Assembly (NCBI GenBank): GCA_029204225.1
Contig: CM055100.1
Coordinates: 3,883,089-3,947,088 of the forward strand
Direction of reading: 5' to 3'
DNA length: 64,000 nucleotides
Origin: Diphasiastrum complanatum
Lineage: Eukaryota; Streptophyta; Lycopodiopsida; Lycopodiales; Lycopodiaceae
Part shown: one piece after another, positions 22,520 to 35,040 of the stretch
Numbering within the stretch: position 1 is the stretch's first letter
Layout: the number at the start of each line of letters is the position of its first letter
Position numbers and translations under genes: made by a program
Notes under the pieces: model-generated
Told to the model about the DNA's origin: nothing
Databases searched by the model: none
The model's input: the letters and a program-made list of their open reading frames with translations, nothing else

Positions 22520-23836
22520 CGCAAAACTGCTTGAAACTTCTGCCGTAGGCTAAAAACAGTATGCCGAGGCTAACAGTGATGTCAAAAGTTGAAAATAATG
22601 ACCTGCACTTTTTCCCTTACCAGGCCACTCGCCGCTTTTCCACCAATTTGAAAGCCAAATTGGCGTCGCCTTCCGAAATGCACTCAGTCGTCAACTCCCA
22701 ACAACGTGCCCAGTGGAATGGTGAAATCACTTATGGCGCACTCCGAACACTTTCTTCGCTGCAATCACTCTATTTTGTTGTACCGTACTTGCAGGTACAG
22801 TCCGGGTGCCCTTCGTTTGGAGGTTATATAGCCTTTCGTTTGGGTCAAAACGGACAAAGGACCCAAAATAGGGATTTTCTTTGTTTTTAAATTGTTTCTT
22901 CACCTTGAAGAAACTTCAATCTTCACTTGTGAAGGGACCCAACTCAACTTTCACTTTGAAAATTTTTAATGAAGTTGAAGGCCAGAATGCAATTCAATTC
23001 TTCAGGGCCCTCTTCAATGCTCTTTTAAAAACAATCCACTGGTTCTCTTGGATCCGATGGTCCAAATTCAATGCTAGAGGTTCGATCTCTATCGTTGATC
23101 ATGATGGACACCGATCCGACGATCCGCGCACTGTCTTCACTCCTTGCAGCCGCTGGCCCACCTTAGAACGCTAAGAGAGCACTCCTCTTCCACGCGCGAA
23201 CAGACCCGCGACCTCCCTGTCTACGGCCGCGCCTCCCCAAGCTACCTATTGCTTGATCAAACTCGCCTATGGATCGATTTGAGCACGATCTGAGGCCTGG
23301 AGCAGGGTCGCCCTACTGATACCAAATTTGTAGAGTGTTCAATCATGAAATTCCGTGGAGAAACAGTGATTTTAGCTCAACTTGACAAAATGGCTTTTTT
23401 TTCACCTTTTACCGCAAATCTACTAGGTTCACTGTCTGGAGACAAATCTCTGACACAAACCTCAGAATCTCTCCATGGCTGGTTGACAATGTAATTAGCT
23501 TCCTTCCTGTCCTTACGGCATCCAAAACGGTGCACAAACAGCGAAGAAATCACTAGTTATGTGTAGAAAACCGTAACCCCAAACCCAGTTTCAATTTTCA
23601 ACTGGCTTCGAAATTGTCAATTTTTCACCAAGTTTTACCCTGTCTGATGCTATGCACAGGCTACTAATCCCTCTGCTGAGCTTGGCAAGCCTCTATAAAC
23701 TAGAAACCGTGCACTAGTGCTTCTCTTTCCGTCTTCAACCCGCCGTAAACCCCGAACTCTCAGAAGATAGTTCTCCCGAAGCTCTCTTCAACGGCGATGT
23801 TGTACTGTGTACACTCCCTGTACGGCTCTGATACCA
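22520..23836 (-). mobile_element. Leader of copia element C, with primer site
   Basis: About 1.3 kb upstream of gag ending at GCTCTGATACCA (23825-23836), the minus-strand primer site TGGTATCAGAGC. A second, weaker copy (CTGATACCAAATT) sits at about 23.32 kb, so part of this leader may be an older LTR junction. The 5' LTR should continue right of 23836. Its outer end cannot be fixed because no partner LTR is present. Confidence 0.55.
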
Positions 23837-24099
23837 ACTTAGAATTTGCTTTGCACAGGAACACAGATCATGCTACACAGTAACACAGACAGAAAACACT
23901 CTCCACAGCAAGCTCACATAGCAACTATATTTCTCAAAATGAAATTACACTGTACATATAGTTGTTCACTCAGGCAACTCATGCATGACCCAGGTTGCCA
24001 TTGTCGGGACGCGTGTCCCGTCGACTTGCCTCGTGGCGAGGCCAACTGATCCTTATCCATTGATAGGACCCACAGTACAATAACACAATGATTCTACTT

Positions 24100-24765
24100 T
24101 AATTCTAACTGTCTTCCCCTACCATCTCTTTTGTTTCATGTAGAGTTTTCTTTCCCTGTGAGTTAACCCTTCCATTTTGTGACGAACCTTGTTCTGATTA
24201 CTCTTGTGAATCCCTTCTTTACCTTGCACCTGATTGCAAACAACTCCTAGTTGTATTGCTGATCCTTACTCCTGAGACCTCCCTCAGCATGCAACAAGGT
24301 TCAGCATTGCATCCTAGCAATCTATGTATTTCCATGCTTCCTTGCATGTAATCATCCTCAACTTGCATGTGATAAACTCCCACTTGTACATGATTGTCTT
24401 GCTGTACTTTCACTTGCATGCAATGGGTTCAAAAATAAACTGTTTCTTCATTATGAATAGCTCATGCCCTTCAATCCCAAATTCACCAGTCAGGTTCTTT
24501 CATGCATTTCAGAATGCAAATTTTAATTGAAGTTGCCTGGCTAAGTGCCCTTCAATTTCCCTTGGGCCCATTTAAAACCATTTTCAGCTTCATCCAACGA
24601 TTTCTTTTGATCCAATGGTGCACGTGATCAGAGATCCATGTCATTGATCAATCTTGGACCCCATCGGACGATCCTTGTTGCAACTGTACACTGATCCGCG
24701 GACCTCTTCAGAATGCTATTGCCGAACTCACTTGAAGGCGCGCGACCAGAATCGCGACCATCTCC
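24100..24765 (-). mobile_element. Second, divergent copia-type leader fragment
   Basis: The segment at 24.53-24.74 kb resembles 22.97-23.2 kb of the element C leader (a poly-A-rich CTTTTAAAAACA-like word, TTTTGATCCAATGGT, and the following GATCATGATG-like words), but it is well diverged. It stops where MsrA sequence starts at about 24766. Confidence 0.35.
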
Positions 24766-25295
24766 ATCTCTTTCTAATGACTCACGTGCAGCTTTCTCCT
24801 GTTCAGGTGTGTACTAGTAAATGCCTGACCTGTACTGTGTTCCAACGTCGCCTCCTTGGCGATTAAGTGTAGTTAGATCATAGCGCTCCCAGAAGACATC
24901 CAACAGGTTCTCGTAGCCAACCTGTTTCGGATCAAATTGCACCCGGACGACTTCGGAATGACTAGTATCGCTGTTACAAACATCCCCATATATAGGATTG
25001 TGAATTCTTCCTTGAGAATAGCCCACCTCCGTTTTTGGTTACCCCAGGCACTCTCTGGAAAGCAAGCTCCACACCCCAGAAGCATCCGGCTCCGAATTGA
25101 GCAAATTGCGGACCCTTTGCTACTACGCTTGAACTATCTGCATCTGTCTGTGCTGTTGTGCGGCTGACAAATCCCAGCCTGTTCAGCCATCCCCTGGCCT
25201 CTTACGCTTGAACTATATGCATTTGTCTGTGCGGTTGTGCGGCTGACAAATCCCAGCCTACTCAGCCATCCCCTGGCCTCTTTGGCGTTAGCCAT
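24766..25295 (-). pseudogene. Peptide methionine sulfoxide reductase A pseudogene (MsrA)
   Basis: Minus strand. MsrA reduces methionine-S-sulfoxide in proteins using the Cys of its GCFWG motif. Visible parts: ATG at 25295 with a plant-like N-terminus (GWLSRLGFVSRTT), QFGAGCFWGVELAFQRVPGV with the catalytic Cys, GYSQGRIHNPIYGDVC, HSEVVRVQFDPKQVGYENLL, and DLTTLNRQGGDVGTQYRSGI. The TPEQEKAARESLER segment follows, and then homology ends. Defects: a 79 bp tandem duplication (25127-25205 and 25206-25283) that shifts the frame, an extra base in an A/T run at 25031-25035, and TAG at 24814-24816. The C-terminal exon is not found. The usual plant enzyme is about 200 residues, so this is one exon's worth. 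Confidence 0.85.
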
Positions 25296-26578
25296 CCACA
25301 AAACCGGTCCGCTCTCGCTGCTCTGCCTTCACAGAAAGAGAAAGATGATGATGATAAAGATTTATGCACAGAATTATGGATTTGTCTGCTCAAGAAAGGA
25401 GGATCAAAGCTGCGGCTGGTACAAAATCCCAATTGTCTGAGAGATGATGATGCATAGGCAGTGCACACAACTGCGCTCCACAGAGCCAACATGCATCACG
25501 TCTTCCGAGCACCTAGGCGCTGACGTGCTCCAAACCCATCGCTTCTACAACTTTGTGAATCTGTGCTCGATGCTCCATCTTGAACGCTAACACATCTTCA
25601 AACCTTCCTGTTTCCTAGAAACTTTCCTTCTACTAAATCTTTGACGGTTCCTTCTGCTGGAATCTTTGTTGGCTTCTCTTCAAACTCGCCCACCCTTTGT
25701 AGGTTCTACACTTCCTTAACGAATAACCAACAAAACTCGCTGATGGGGAGCGATCACCTCACCTTATAGTTTATTGTTATGTAGCGAACTTCTTCTCCAC
25801 AAACATAATAGATGTCACGGACTTCTTCTCGTAGCAAATCCTCTTCACGCTGTTTCTACTGGCTGTAGCCTGCTATGAAGAAATGTTGACTGCTAGTTAT
25901 GTGTTGACGGTAGCCTCACGTTGAACTTTGCATGCTCATGAAGTTTGCTGCCTCTGATCATTTAGCACTCCATCCTGCAAATCGCTGCCTCAGTCACCAA
26001 CAGCGAAGGATTCTGCTCCTTATCTTTCTGACCAGTGAACTAACTCATAGAATTGAGTGCTACCACAGCGAATAGCTCCTTACAGATCGGTGAGCAGTGG
26101 GCTACCACAGTACATGTACGAAAATAGCGGATAGCAAACGGTAAACTATTGCTTTTCCAGCAAATAGCCAGCGAAGAACTCTCCTAATCCAAAATTCAGG
26201 TCCAGAGAACAGCCGTCAAACACTTTGCAGTCCAACGAGCTGTCTTAGCTCTCCTCCAACAAACAGTTCCTTGTGAATTTCCAACAATCTGTCCTCTAGC
26301 AACCTGAACCTGCAGATAACACAAACTTCCGAATACAATCTCTTCCCGAGATCTGAGGCAGACTTCGTAGTCTCCTCCACGTAGCTCAGCTCTCCTCCTT
26401 ATGCACCGGATCTTCTCCCACAAAGCTGCCACCGTTGTCGTTGAAGATCGAACTTGAAAGCTGGCTAGGGACACCACTTGCACCTGTTTTTCTCCTTGAA
26501 GATGATGGCCAAATCAATTCATTGTGAATTGATTCCGTTCATTGGAATACCTCCTTGTTCTCTCGAATCTTGAACCTT
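25296..26578 (-). mobile_element. Leader of a minus-strand LTR element
   Basis: Noncoding, CT-rich DNA between the MsrA pseudogene and the primer site at 26579-26590. It has only a small unconvincing open frame (26196-26483). Its position upstream of an LTR and primer site makes it an element leader. Confidence 0.4.
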
Positions 26579-27034
26579 GCTCTGATACCATGTTAGAAAA
26601 CCGACTTGACATTACAAGTAACCCAAGACAAGATTCCTATTGTTGTTAGACAATAGTCATACACATGAGAGAGAACAACAATGATGAAGAGATGTACTCC
26701 AACTATGTCCCATTACAAATGAAGTAGGGCGCCAGCCTACATATATACTTTCTCTAAACTATGTGTAAGGTAAAAAGCAAAAAGCAAATAGCAAAAGACA
26801 AAAAGCTAATTGCTATAATTACTACCTATATTGGGTAAACACCCAAGATGAGTTTCTAAGTGATAAACGCAAATCCTATTCTAGTAGTAGGGCGCCCACC
26901 TACATGCATGACTAAAAAACGAATTTATTATAAATAGTAATGACCCTAAAATATGACTTACTATAAATGTAGAGGCCCCTATAATAGCACGCAGGCATGG
27001 CCAAACTATCACTAATTAATCCTAAATGATAACA
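26579..27034 (-). mobile_element. 5' LTR and primer site of a minus-strand element
   Basis: GCTCTGATACCA at 26579-26590 is TGGTATCAGAGC on the minus strand. The LTR is 26591-27034 (444 bp) with perfect TGTTA..TAACA inverted ends. A CATATATACTT box lies near 26.74 kb. No partner LTR was found. Confidence 0.7.
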
Positions 27035-28436
27035 TTAGGGGTACTAAAGTAAACATTAACTCTAACACAAGCACCCTCATCCAAAGTACTCAAGATCAAT
27101 GTGAAAGTACAGCTTTGTCTAGAACTCTCATACTTATTGAGAAAAAATTGTAATGCAATTGAAACACTGTCATATAACCATTGAAGGTACATGGGACTCT
27201 GCATGACCTATGGGATCTAAAAGATTAGTTGAACAGGCAGCTGATTGAGGTTCAACTATACATGTATGTGCCTTGTGAACCATCAAAGGAATAGATCCTC
27301 CACTTGAGCTATAGGAACCAAAAGATGAATGGAATGAACTAGCAGTTGTACCCCATTTACAACTTGCGACTAATCATGACAGGCATGTACATCACCATAT
27401 TGATCATGTGGTGATGTTTATATATCCCATTTTAACATACGTTTAATTCATGGCATTGATATGTATTTAAAATCTATGCCCATACGTCATGTGGTTGATT
27501 ACGTTGAATCCTTGGTTATTTCTCATCTAGAACAATCATGACTCATCAGTAAAAATCTACACCTCATCTATTCATGTCCTTGAATCAGTTGCATTTTCTT
27601 GTACCATATTGTCAAGTCTCCATCTCACAAGCACATCCTATCTTTGTCCTTAGCTACAAATCTATAACACTAATTCTTATATTGTCTCTATCTCACTTGC
27701 AAGCTTGTCTCTCATCCTCAAGTGGTCTCTATCTCTCAACTACAAACTCTCATCAAGGTCCCACCTCTCTTTAGAAGTCATCTCAATCGTCTTTGACTGT
27801 CTGTGAGATACAGATGTAGACATAAGCCTAAAGGAAGCAAGCTAAAAGTCTGATTGTGTGATAGAAGTGAGCATATTAAGATTCGCATCTAGTCATGCTA
27901 GCTTTGGAGAACAAACTTGAGGTAAAAGGCTCAAAAGGGGACCACTTCCAGCAATCAACAATGATGATTATAGGAAGAATAATGATTCAAATTTTTTGAG
28001 AAAATGATGAGAAAGTATAAAGAAGATATATTGCTGAAACTAGAGAAACTATAACTATCAAAAATTGAGCCCTTACAAATATAAATGAAGACTCTATAGG
28101 CCAATAGGAGCACCCTCATGTAGGAAGATGGATGATATAAATTTGCCCAAAAAGGAGACAAAAAAGTATGAAACTGAAGGTTTTGACAAACTAGCAAAAG
28201 TGGGACTTCTGGTGCCCTAACTTCTACTACTCAAAATTCAAAAAACCCTTATATTCTTGGGTGCCCAGTAAGGAATGACAATTAAGATCCAACTATTGTA
28301 GAGATTAGTAGAGTAGGAATGAAAAAATTAAAGTTTTTCCCCAAACATAGATGAACACATCAATTCAAGCCCCTTCAGAGAAGATGCATCTGAATAGTAT
28401 AAAAGTTGGCACCCAAACCCTCTATGCCTAAAAAGT
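27035..28436. other. No recognisable gene
   Basis: AT-rich DNA with scattered TCTC runs. No open frame with a domain, and no repeat that I could pair. Confidence 0.4.
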
Positions 28437-28448
28437 GCTTTGATATCA
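28437..28448 (-). promoter_or_regulatory. Degenerate LTR-element primer site
   Basis: GCTTTGATATCA differs by two bases from the minus-strand primer site and is followed by AAGTAACAACC, similar to the 6.4 and 18.86 kb junctions. It is likely an old LTR junction of the element A family. Confidence 0.35.
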
Positions 28449-28788
28449 AGTAACAACCAAAACAACACATTACACAAAGAGCATTCACAAAATAGAAAGA
28501 ATAGAAATAGAATATAATAAAACATAAAAGCATAGACTAGAGGACAACGATCGTGTCAATGGCAGCCGAATGTAAAAAAGCCACAATCTCCTAACCGTAA
28601 ACCAAATGTATGCTAGAGCTGAGTTAAACTCATCATAAGCTACTCTAATGCCAACAACTAATTTCCTAACACTCAACCATCAACAATGAGGCTGACAGAC
28701 CAATGACGCTCTACAGTCTGTGAGGTATGGCTAGATAACCATATGATCTTAAATAACTCTAGTAAATATCAAATACTAAATGAAACAT

Positions 28789-29195
28789 TGTTATGGACAC
28801 GCATTATAGTCCATACTTCTCTACTTCCGACAGTATTAGTGGACACATAGTTTATATTACACGTGACGGGCCTAGAAATATTATTTTACATGGTTTTCTA
28901 TTTTTGGCCCTAATATTTGAATTTCACTTTCCCTGCAAATCAATATGAAGGGAGGTAGGGTTTGTCCACTATAAATAGCCACTAAGGCTGGTCATTTGCT
29001 AGTTTTGATCATTTGAGTCTTGGGCTTCTTGTAGGGGAGTTGTACTATTCTGGAGATCTACCTGAGCTATCGGCGGCCATTGATATTCATACAGTTTTTT
29101 AGTTGGAGAATGCTATGTGAATGCCTTTTGCTGTTTTTTATGCATCATTGATACTATAACTTGTAAATCTGTTCATAACATGGTGGTATCAGAGC
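28789..29195 (+). mobile_element. LTR with primer site, plus orientation
   Basis: LTR 28789-29180 (392 bp) has perfect TGTTATG..CATAACA ends, a TATAAATA box at 28970-28977, and primer site TGGTATCAGAGC at 29184-29195. It is related to the oppositely oriented LTR starting at 30102. Confidence 0.75.
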
Positions 29196-30089
29196 ACTTT
29201 CCTGAGCAATTGGGAGTGCCTTTTTGTTTTATGGTTTCTTTGCAGGTTTTTGGATCTTATGTTTGTTTTTGTGATTTTCTTTGCAAGTTTAAGGATCTTC
29301 ATTGAAGGACTAAGATCCGTTATCTCTTTTCTCTCTTCATCTCTCTCTAGTTGGATCTTCATCTTTTGGTGGATCTTCAGCTCTCTCTTTCTAGACAGTT
29401 TTCTAGCCATTTTTTTCTCTCTCTAGCCGTTTTCTTTCTCTAGAATTTTTTTTTCACATTTTTTGTCATAACTTTTTTGTTTGTGATAAGACTTGAGTTT
29501 TTTTAGTTGCATTGGTGTTGTAGCAAGTCGGCGCCTCTGATGATGTGATTTTTTTTGCTGGCCGTTTTCTGGAAACCCTAATTTTCAATTTTTGGAAAAA
29601 CTCATCTTTTTCATCTTTTCTCATGATAGAAGTTCAAAATAATCATATGGATAAGGGTGCTAGGCTGAGACAAGACTATTGATCCAGGTTTCATGTCAAA
29701 CAGAGTTCTACATCCAAAGATCTTGCAAAGTTTTCCAAAGGGGTATTCTTTTTACTTTCATTTTTTTAGTTGTTCTTTTTGCATATATGATTGGATCTTG
29801 TTCTTTTCTATGGTTTTCTGATTCTTAAGATCCATTTTGTATCCATTTTTTACCTTTTAAAAGTGAGATTTTGAAAAGTCAAACATTGGTCAAATTGGAA
29901 TATTCTGTTTTCTGTTCTAAAAGATTCTGTTTGTTTTTCAAGAAGTTCATTGCACTTTACGGTTTGCCAAACGGTTGTCTCATTCTCAAAATATTTCACT
30001 TTGAAGTCGTGCCCTACTTCACCACCTTCAGCCCGTTTGCGGAGAGAGATGGTGATGAGGGGGAGAAAAAAATGTAAAGGACAAAAAGT
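29196..30089. other. T-rich spacer between two facing LTRs
   Basis: CTCTCT and TTTTT-rich, no domain-bearing open frame. It consists of the leader of the left LTR and the leader of the right LTR meeting head to head. Confidence 0.4.
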
Positions 30090-30340
30090 GCTCTAATACC
30101 ATGTTATGAACTCAAGACTCACAGATGTTGGTATCAAATGTAGCATAAAGCAGCAAAAATCATCCATAAAGCATTCTCCAACTAAGAAACTCGTATGAAT
30201 ATCAGTGGTTGTCAATAGCTCTGGTAGATGCTCAACTAAGATCTCCAAACTATATAACTCCTCTACAAGAAGCTCAAGACTCCAAAACATGAAAACCTAA
30301 ATAATGAATGACCTTAGTTGCTATTCATACCAAGTAAAAC
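30090..30340 (-). mobile_element. LTR with primer site, minus orientation
   Basis: GCTCTAATACCA at 30090-30101 is a one-mismatch primer site on the minus strand. The LTR begins TGTTATGAAC at 30102. Its reverse complement matches the left LTR through GTTCATAACA, TAGTTGGAGAATGCT, TTGATATTCATAC-like and CTTGTAG-like blocks, out to about 30.33 kb. The outer end is not defined. Confidence 0.6.
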
Positions 30341-32542
30341 TATCTCCATTCAAATTAGTTCGAGGGATTATCTTTGGAGGAGACAAGATCTTAGTCTATG
30401 TATGGAGTAAGTTCTTGCAAGAGTAAGTTCTTAGTCTACTTCCAAGAGTAAGCTCTCTTAAGTGAACGGATGGATACAAAAGTATGAAGCCAATGAGAGA
30501 GAATTTATTCTTGCAAATGATCTTTGGAGGACAGAGTGGAGGTAACTGTTTAGCAACCAGACAAGGAGCTAATTTGCCATGTGAAGTCAACCTCACAAGT
30601 GAGCATATATGTATGGGACAGATGTTTATTGTAAACTGGGAAGTGATTGAAGCTTCAAGCCTCAAGCTTGAAGTTAGCTCTTGAAGACAGCTTATGGTTA
30701 GGTGACAACTATGCTAGCAAACCTTTGAATCATCCAGAGGTTGCAGGATCTAGAGATGTCACATAAGCACAAGGGATGCAGAGGCATGTAATCAGGTTCC
30801 TTTTCGTGCAGTTGTTTCACCTTTCCCTCCGAAGATTCAAAAACAAAAAAGTGGGTTTTAGTACTCATAAGATTGTAAAAGAGCTACGAGCTTCATTGGC
30901 ATCAATTGGATGTCCAAAAACAAAGTAGCTCAAAATTAGCGCTGTGTAGGGGTAAGCTCTAGAGTTCCAAATACGATTTATAATTTGAAAAATCAGCAAT
31001 ATGGTCATTTTGCACTATGTTTCTTTGCTTCCAAAATCAACAGATTTCACTCTTGCTTCTCTCTATCATCTCTGCGTCTACATGTCTAGTTTTTCTTGTA
31101 CCCTAAATTGGACTAACATTTGTCCCAAACATGAGTTAGCCGTTCAAGTCATTAGCTTCTTGCAAATTAGTAGGCAAGCTATAAACATTAAAATAGAAAA
31201 AAAAACATGCGATCTTTGCAATCATCCTTGTTGCTGGTATAAGATGTCATGTCATTTAGGTACGCATCAAAAATACATTTAATCTTGAACTAATGGAGAA
31301 GTGATTTTCAAACAACTAATGGAGAGGTGATTTTCAAGCACCAAGCCCTAGTTTGTTGTGACCAATATTCTTAGAAAACCTCTTTTGTGGCAATGGGAGA
31401 AAGGGATGAAGAAGGCAAGGAGACGGAAATGGAATGAAGAGAAGGGTAGAGATCAGACAGGAAAAGGAGTGAATTTTGAGTCTAGATAATAGAGAAAGGT
31501 TAGAACTTAGAACTTAGGACAGCGGAGATAGGAGAAGGGGAGTGAAGAGAGGTTAGAGCTACCTTCTCATTTTTAACTTTAGTGGTAATGGATATGATAA
31601 CATGCTAGTCTATGTAATGAGACTCATTGCGACATCAATTGTCAACATGTTAATTGTTTGTTTGATAGTCTAAAGATTATCACATAATATAAATTTCACT
31701 ACTTGATAAGGGTTCTACTTCTAGCTTTCATTCAAGAGGCGGTTGATTACAAGTCTATATTGCACACTATACAAACTTCAACTTGCATTAGTCCCTCAAG
31801 CGCTTAAAAAAAACCATTTGTTTTCATACTTGAGGAATAAATAGAACACCCAAAAAACAAAATTCTTAAACCAGAATTCTGTTCCAAAAAGGCAAGCACT
31901 TGTTCAAAACATGTTTTCCCGTTTCAAAAAGCTGTTTAAACACATTCTGAAAGGTACCCTAAACATTGGATGATGCTCGAAGTTCAAATGCATTTTAATC
32001 TTAACTAGCGAATTTTGATAGCTTTTTCAAAATAGAATAATTCATCATTAGGATAAATGCACAACTTGGTCAATCAAATTAATACCACAACCAAATTCTT
32101 ATGCATTTAAGAACATGTATAAAACTGATTGACATTTATAAGTGCTGGTCCAAGAAAAACTTACAATAGATGGCTCCTTTGGTTCAATAGACTTCCAAAT
32201 GAGTCCTGTGAGCAACACACTAACTGCTAATGCAAGTGATAAGAGATCTGCCCTTGAATATGAACTGCAACATGCTCAATGATATTTTACCCTATATAAG
32301 AGGATTGTAATGGCATCAACAAACTAAAATTAACTGATATTCTTCTAGGATTTTCAGGTTTGTTGAGACAGATTGTAGCAAGTTTTGCAAGCATCAAGTT
32401 AAAGTTTGACAATAACTCAACCACTATGGCTTTCATAAAAATCCTTTCTCATTGTCAAACATAGGTTCATTTCTACTTATCAATAATTGATGCTCCTAAA
32501 AATGAATGTGATTTCTCCATACTTCTAAAGAACTGAAAAGAA

Positions 32543-32546
<4 letters not shown>
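30341..32546. other. No recognisable gene
   Basis: AT-rich, with short open frames only. Nothing here is supported as coding or as a specific repeat. Confidence 0.4.

Positions 32547-32590
<44 letters not shown>
32547..32590. repeat. (CT)n microsatellite
   Basis: About 44 bp of uninterrupted CT dinucleotides. Confidence 0.95.
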
Positions 32591-32593
<3 letters not shown>

Positions 32594-33089
32594 GACAATT
32601 ATAAAAGGAGGGTGAGTATAGAGTGCAAGCATACGACTTCTTTCCCTAAAAACTAGAATAAAAAGTCTCTCTCCTCTTCCTCATCCATCGATATGGTCAG
32701 GAAAAACAGGAGGAGCACACTCCCCCTCTCCTCCCTCATCTCCCTCCAGATTCGACCTACACCAAAAATGCTATAGGGGAGGCTAAACGCTTTCTTGACA
32801 TTACGAAGGGATGGATACGGCTTGGCGCACCAAAAAAGACAATACCACCTTGATTGTTTGTTTTACCTCAGCCACCAGCCGTAGAGATGCTTTGAAGCAA
32901 AGAGCTACATTGAAAGGCACATGAATTTTCATGGACGACAATCTCGCCTACATACTTGACGGTAATCCTAGTGGCTCCCGCCAATAGGAAATTGGGGTCC
33001 CTAGGGACAGGTGCATCCCGAGGCCCCGTCCACACCGGTTGCATATTGGGGTATATATACACTCATCTTCCACTGCTGGAGACCTTATA

Positions 33090-33480
33090 GATTTCATTAT
33101 AGGGAGAGACATTCTATTCTTTATGGAGACACATGAGAACCAGATCAGAGGACTGCCTACATTTCTAGGATATGGATTGGTATAGATGGGACTCAGTATA
33201 TCGGACAAAGATGAGAGCCATGAGTGGCAGAGGTTTAGGTGGAGTGGCATGCTTATACAGGGAGACATTACATCCAGCTATGGAGTTCGTCATGCATGAT
33301 GAACATGCATGTTATATTTGGGTTCGCCTCTCAGGGCGCGATATTGGTTTGGACAGGGATCTCTTTATTGCAACTTGCTACTTTCCCCCATATTACTCCT
33401 CATTTGTGGAGGGCATTGGTTTTTCGTACGCTGATCTTTCTGCAGATATTATTATTAACTCGTCTAAAAAATCATTAAGA
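33090..33480 (+). pseudogene. LINE endonuclease fragment
   Basis: The plus strand reads METHENQIRGLPTFLGYG followed by a stop. It then continues in a different frame as RGLGGVACLYRE, HACYIWVRLSGRDI, DLFIATCYFPP. This is the pattern of the apurinic-type endonuclease of plant LINEs, which nicks target DNA. It is frameshifted and short, with no RT attached. Confidence 0.6.
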
Positions 33481-33599
33481 GGTGTAACAATTTCAGAATA
33501 AGACTCAATAAATTTTCGGAAGGAAATGGTCAATTCCAAGAATGACGTTAGTTACGTAACATTTATAGGGAATGGCCATTCCACTACTATCCTTAATTT

Positions 33600-35040
33600 T
33601 TTTGGGTCAATTTTCATTCCCTCAAAAGTGATAATATGACCAAGATAAAGAAGTTCTTGTTTCAAGAACTCACATTTCGACTCTTTTGCAAAGAGCTTCT
33701 TTTTTCGGATTATTCTTAACACAATACAAAGATGCTTTTGATTGCTCCTTAAGTGTTTTACTGTAGATTAGTATCTAAAATTACTACGACAAATTTCCCC
33801 AATATGAACGAATTAAATTGTTCATTATTTGTTGGAAAGCCAAAAGGTAAGACTAAAAACTCATAGTGGTCAAATCTAGTCCGAAATCCAGTCTTGGATA
33901 CATCACCAGGATAAATTCGGATTTGATGATATCTAGTCCTTAGATCAATTTTGATTAAGTAATTGGCTCCACTCAAACGATTTGATGATACCCGGTCCTT
34001 AGATCAATTTTGGAAAGTACTTGGATCCACCAAATCATCCATCCTAGGCAAAGGGTATTTGTTTTTGATAGTGACTTTTCTACACACATGCGGAACCCCT
34101 CGTCCTTCTTACTCTTACGAAGTATTGGAGCCCCCCATGGTGATTTAGATCTACTTTCCGAGGGGGGAGGTAGACCATGAGGTAGCTCGTGAAAAAACAT
34201 CATGGAATTCGGATTTTAAGTCATGCAATAACTATTACTCTTCTTGTGAATTTATCTGGAACATTGAAATATATCCATAGGAAAAGATTTAACAACAATG
34301 TCACAATGCATTGGTGACTTTAGAATAAATGATATAAGTCTCAGAATCCACGACTTTTTGTATAACTTCAAGCGATGAAACCATATGGGAGTACATTGGT
34401 CTTTCCAAAAAAAGAGACATTTTGCTCGTCACTATTCACAAAATTTACAACACGATTCTTGAAATCAATAGTTAAACTATCAGATTTCTGGAAGAACCAT
34501 TCATAGGCTAAGATTACATCAATGTGGTCTAGGTACATGATATGAAATTTGATTCACTTTGTATGTCCTGGCAACTTGAGCTCCAAATTTGGTACCTTAA
34601 CATCCAAGATTTCGGTATCGGCTCTTGAGGCTAAGTGAACCATATACCGATGGTTGCTTGTCGTAGTGACGAGCTTGAGCTTTTGCACATTCAATTTTGG
34701 GTTTTTTCTGATGGGCTGCTTCATCAAGTTCATCAAAAATTTCAATTTTTCTCTTATTTTTTCTGGTTTAGGGTTAGTAAGCATTAGGTTTTGATTTTGC
34801 TTTGACTACTGTATTGTCATAAGCACGTGACATCCAGTGTAGTCAAAACATTTCGCTTACACTCATTTTGGTGATTGGCTGACAACCTACGGTTGCTCAT
34901 ATGACATTCCATAAATCTTTTGTACATTTGAAAATCATCTACGACAATGAAGGCAAACAAGAATTGCTCCTTGAATTCGGCCAATGTCGTAGGTTTGGGG
35001 AGGGTCCCTCCACTAGGAGGCGGCCTTTTCCTCAAGATAT
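33600..35040 (-). pseudogene. Degenerate Ty3/gypsy element: gag, protease and RT scraps
   Basis: Minus strand. A gag C-terminal piece lies at 35035-34817 (LAEFKEQFLFAF... ECHMSNRRLS). A protease-flank piece is at 34784-34554. RT pieces are at 34203-33973 (KSPWGAPIL, SKIDLRTGYHQI) and at 33976-33758 (IKIDLRTRYHQIRIYPGDV, KTGFRTRFDHYEFLVLPFG). The RT motif around KIDLRTxYHQI occurs twice about 60 bp apart, a local duplication. Many stops and frame changes make it non-functional. Confidence 0.65.
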
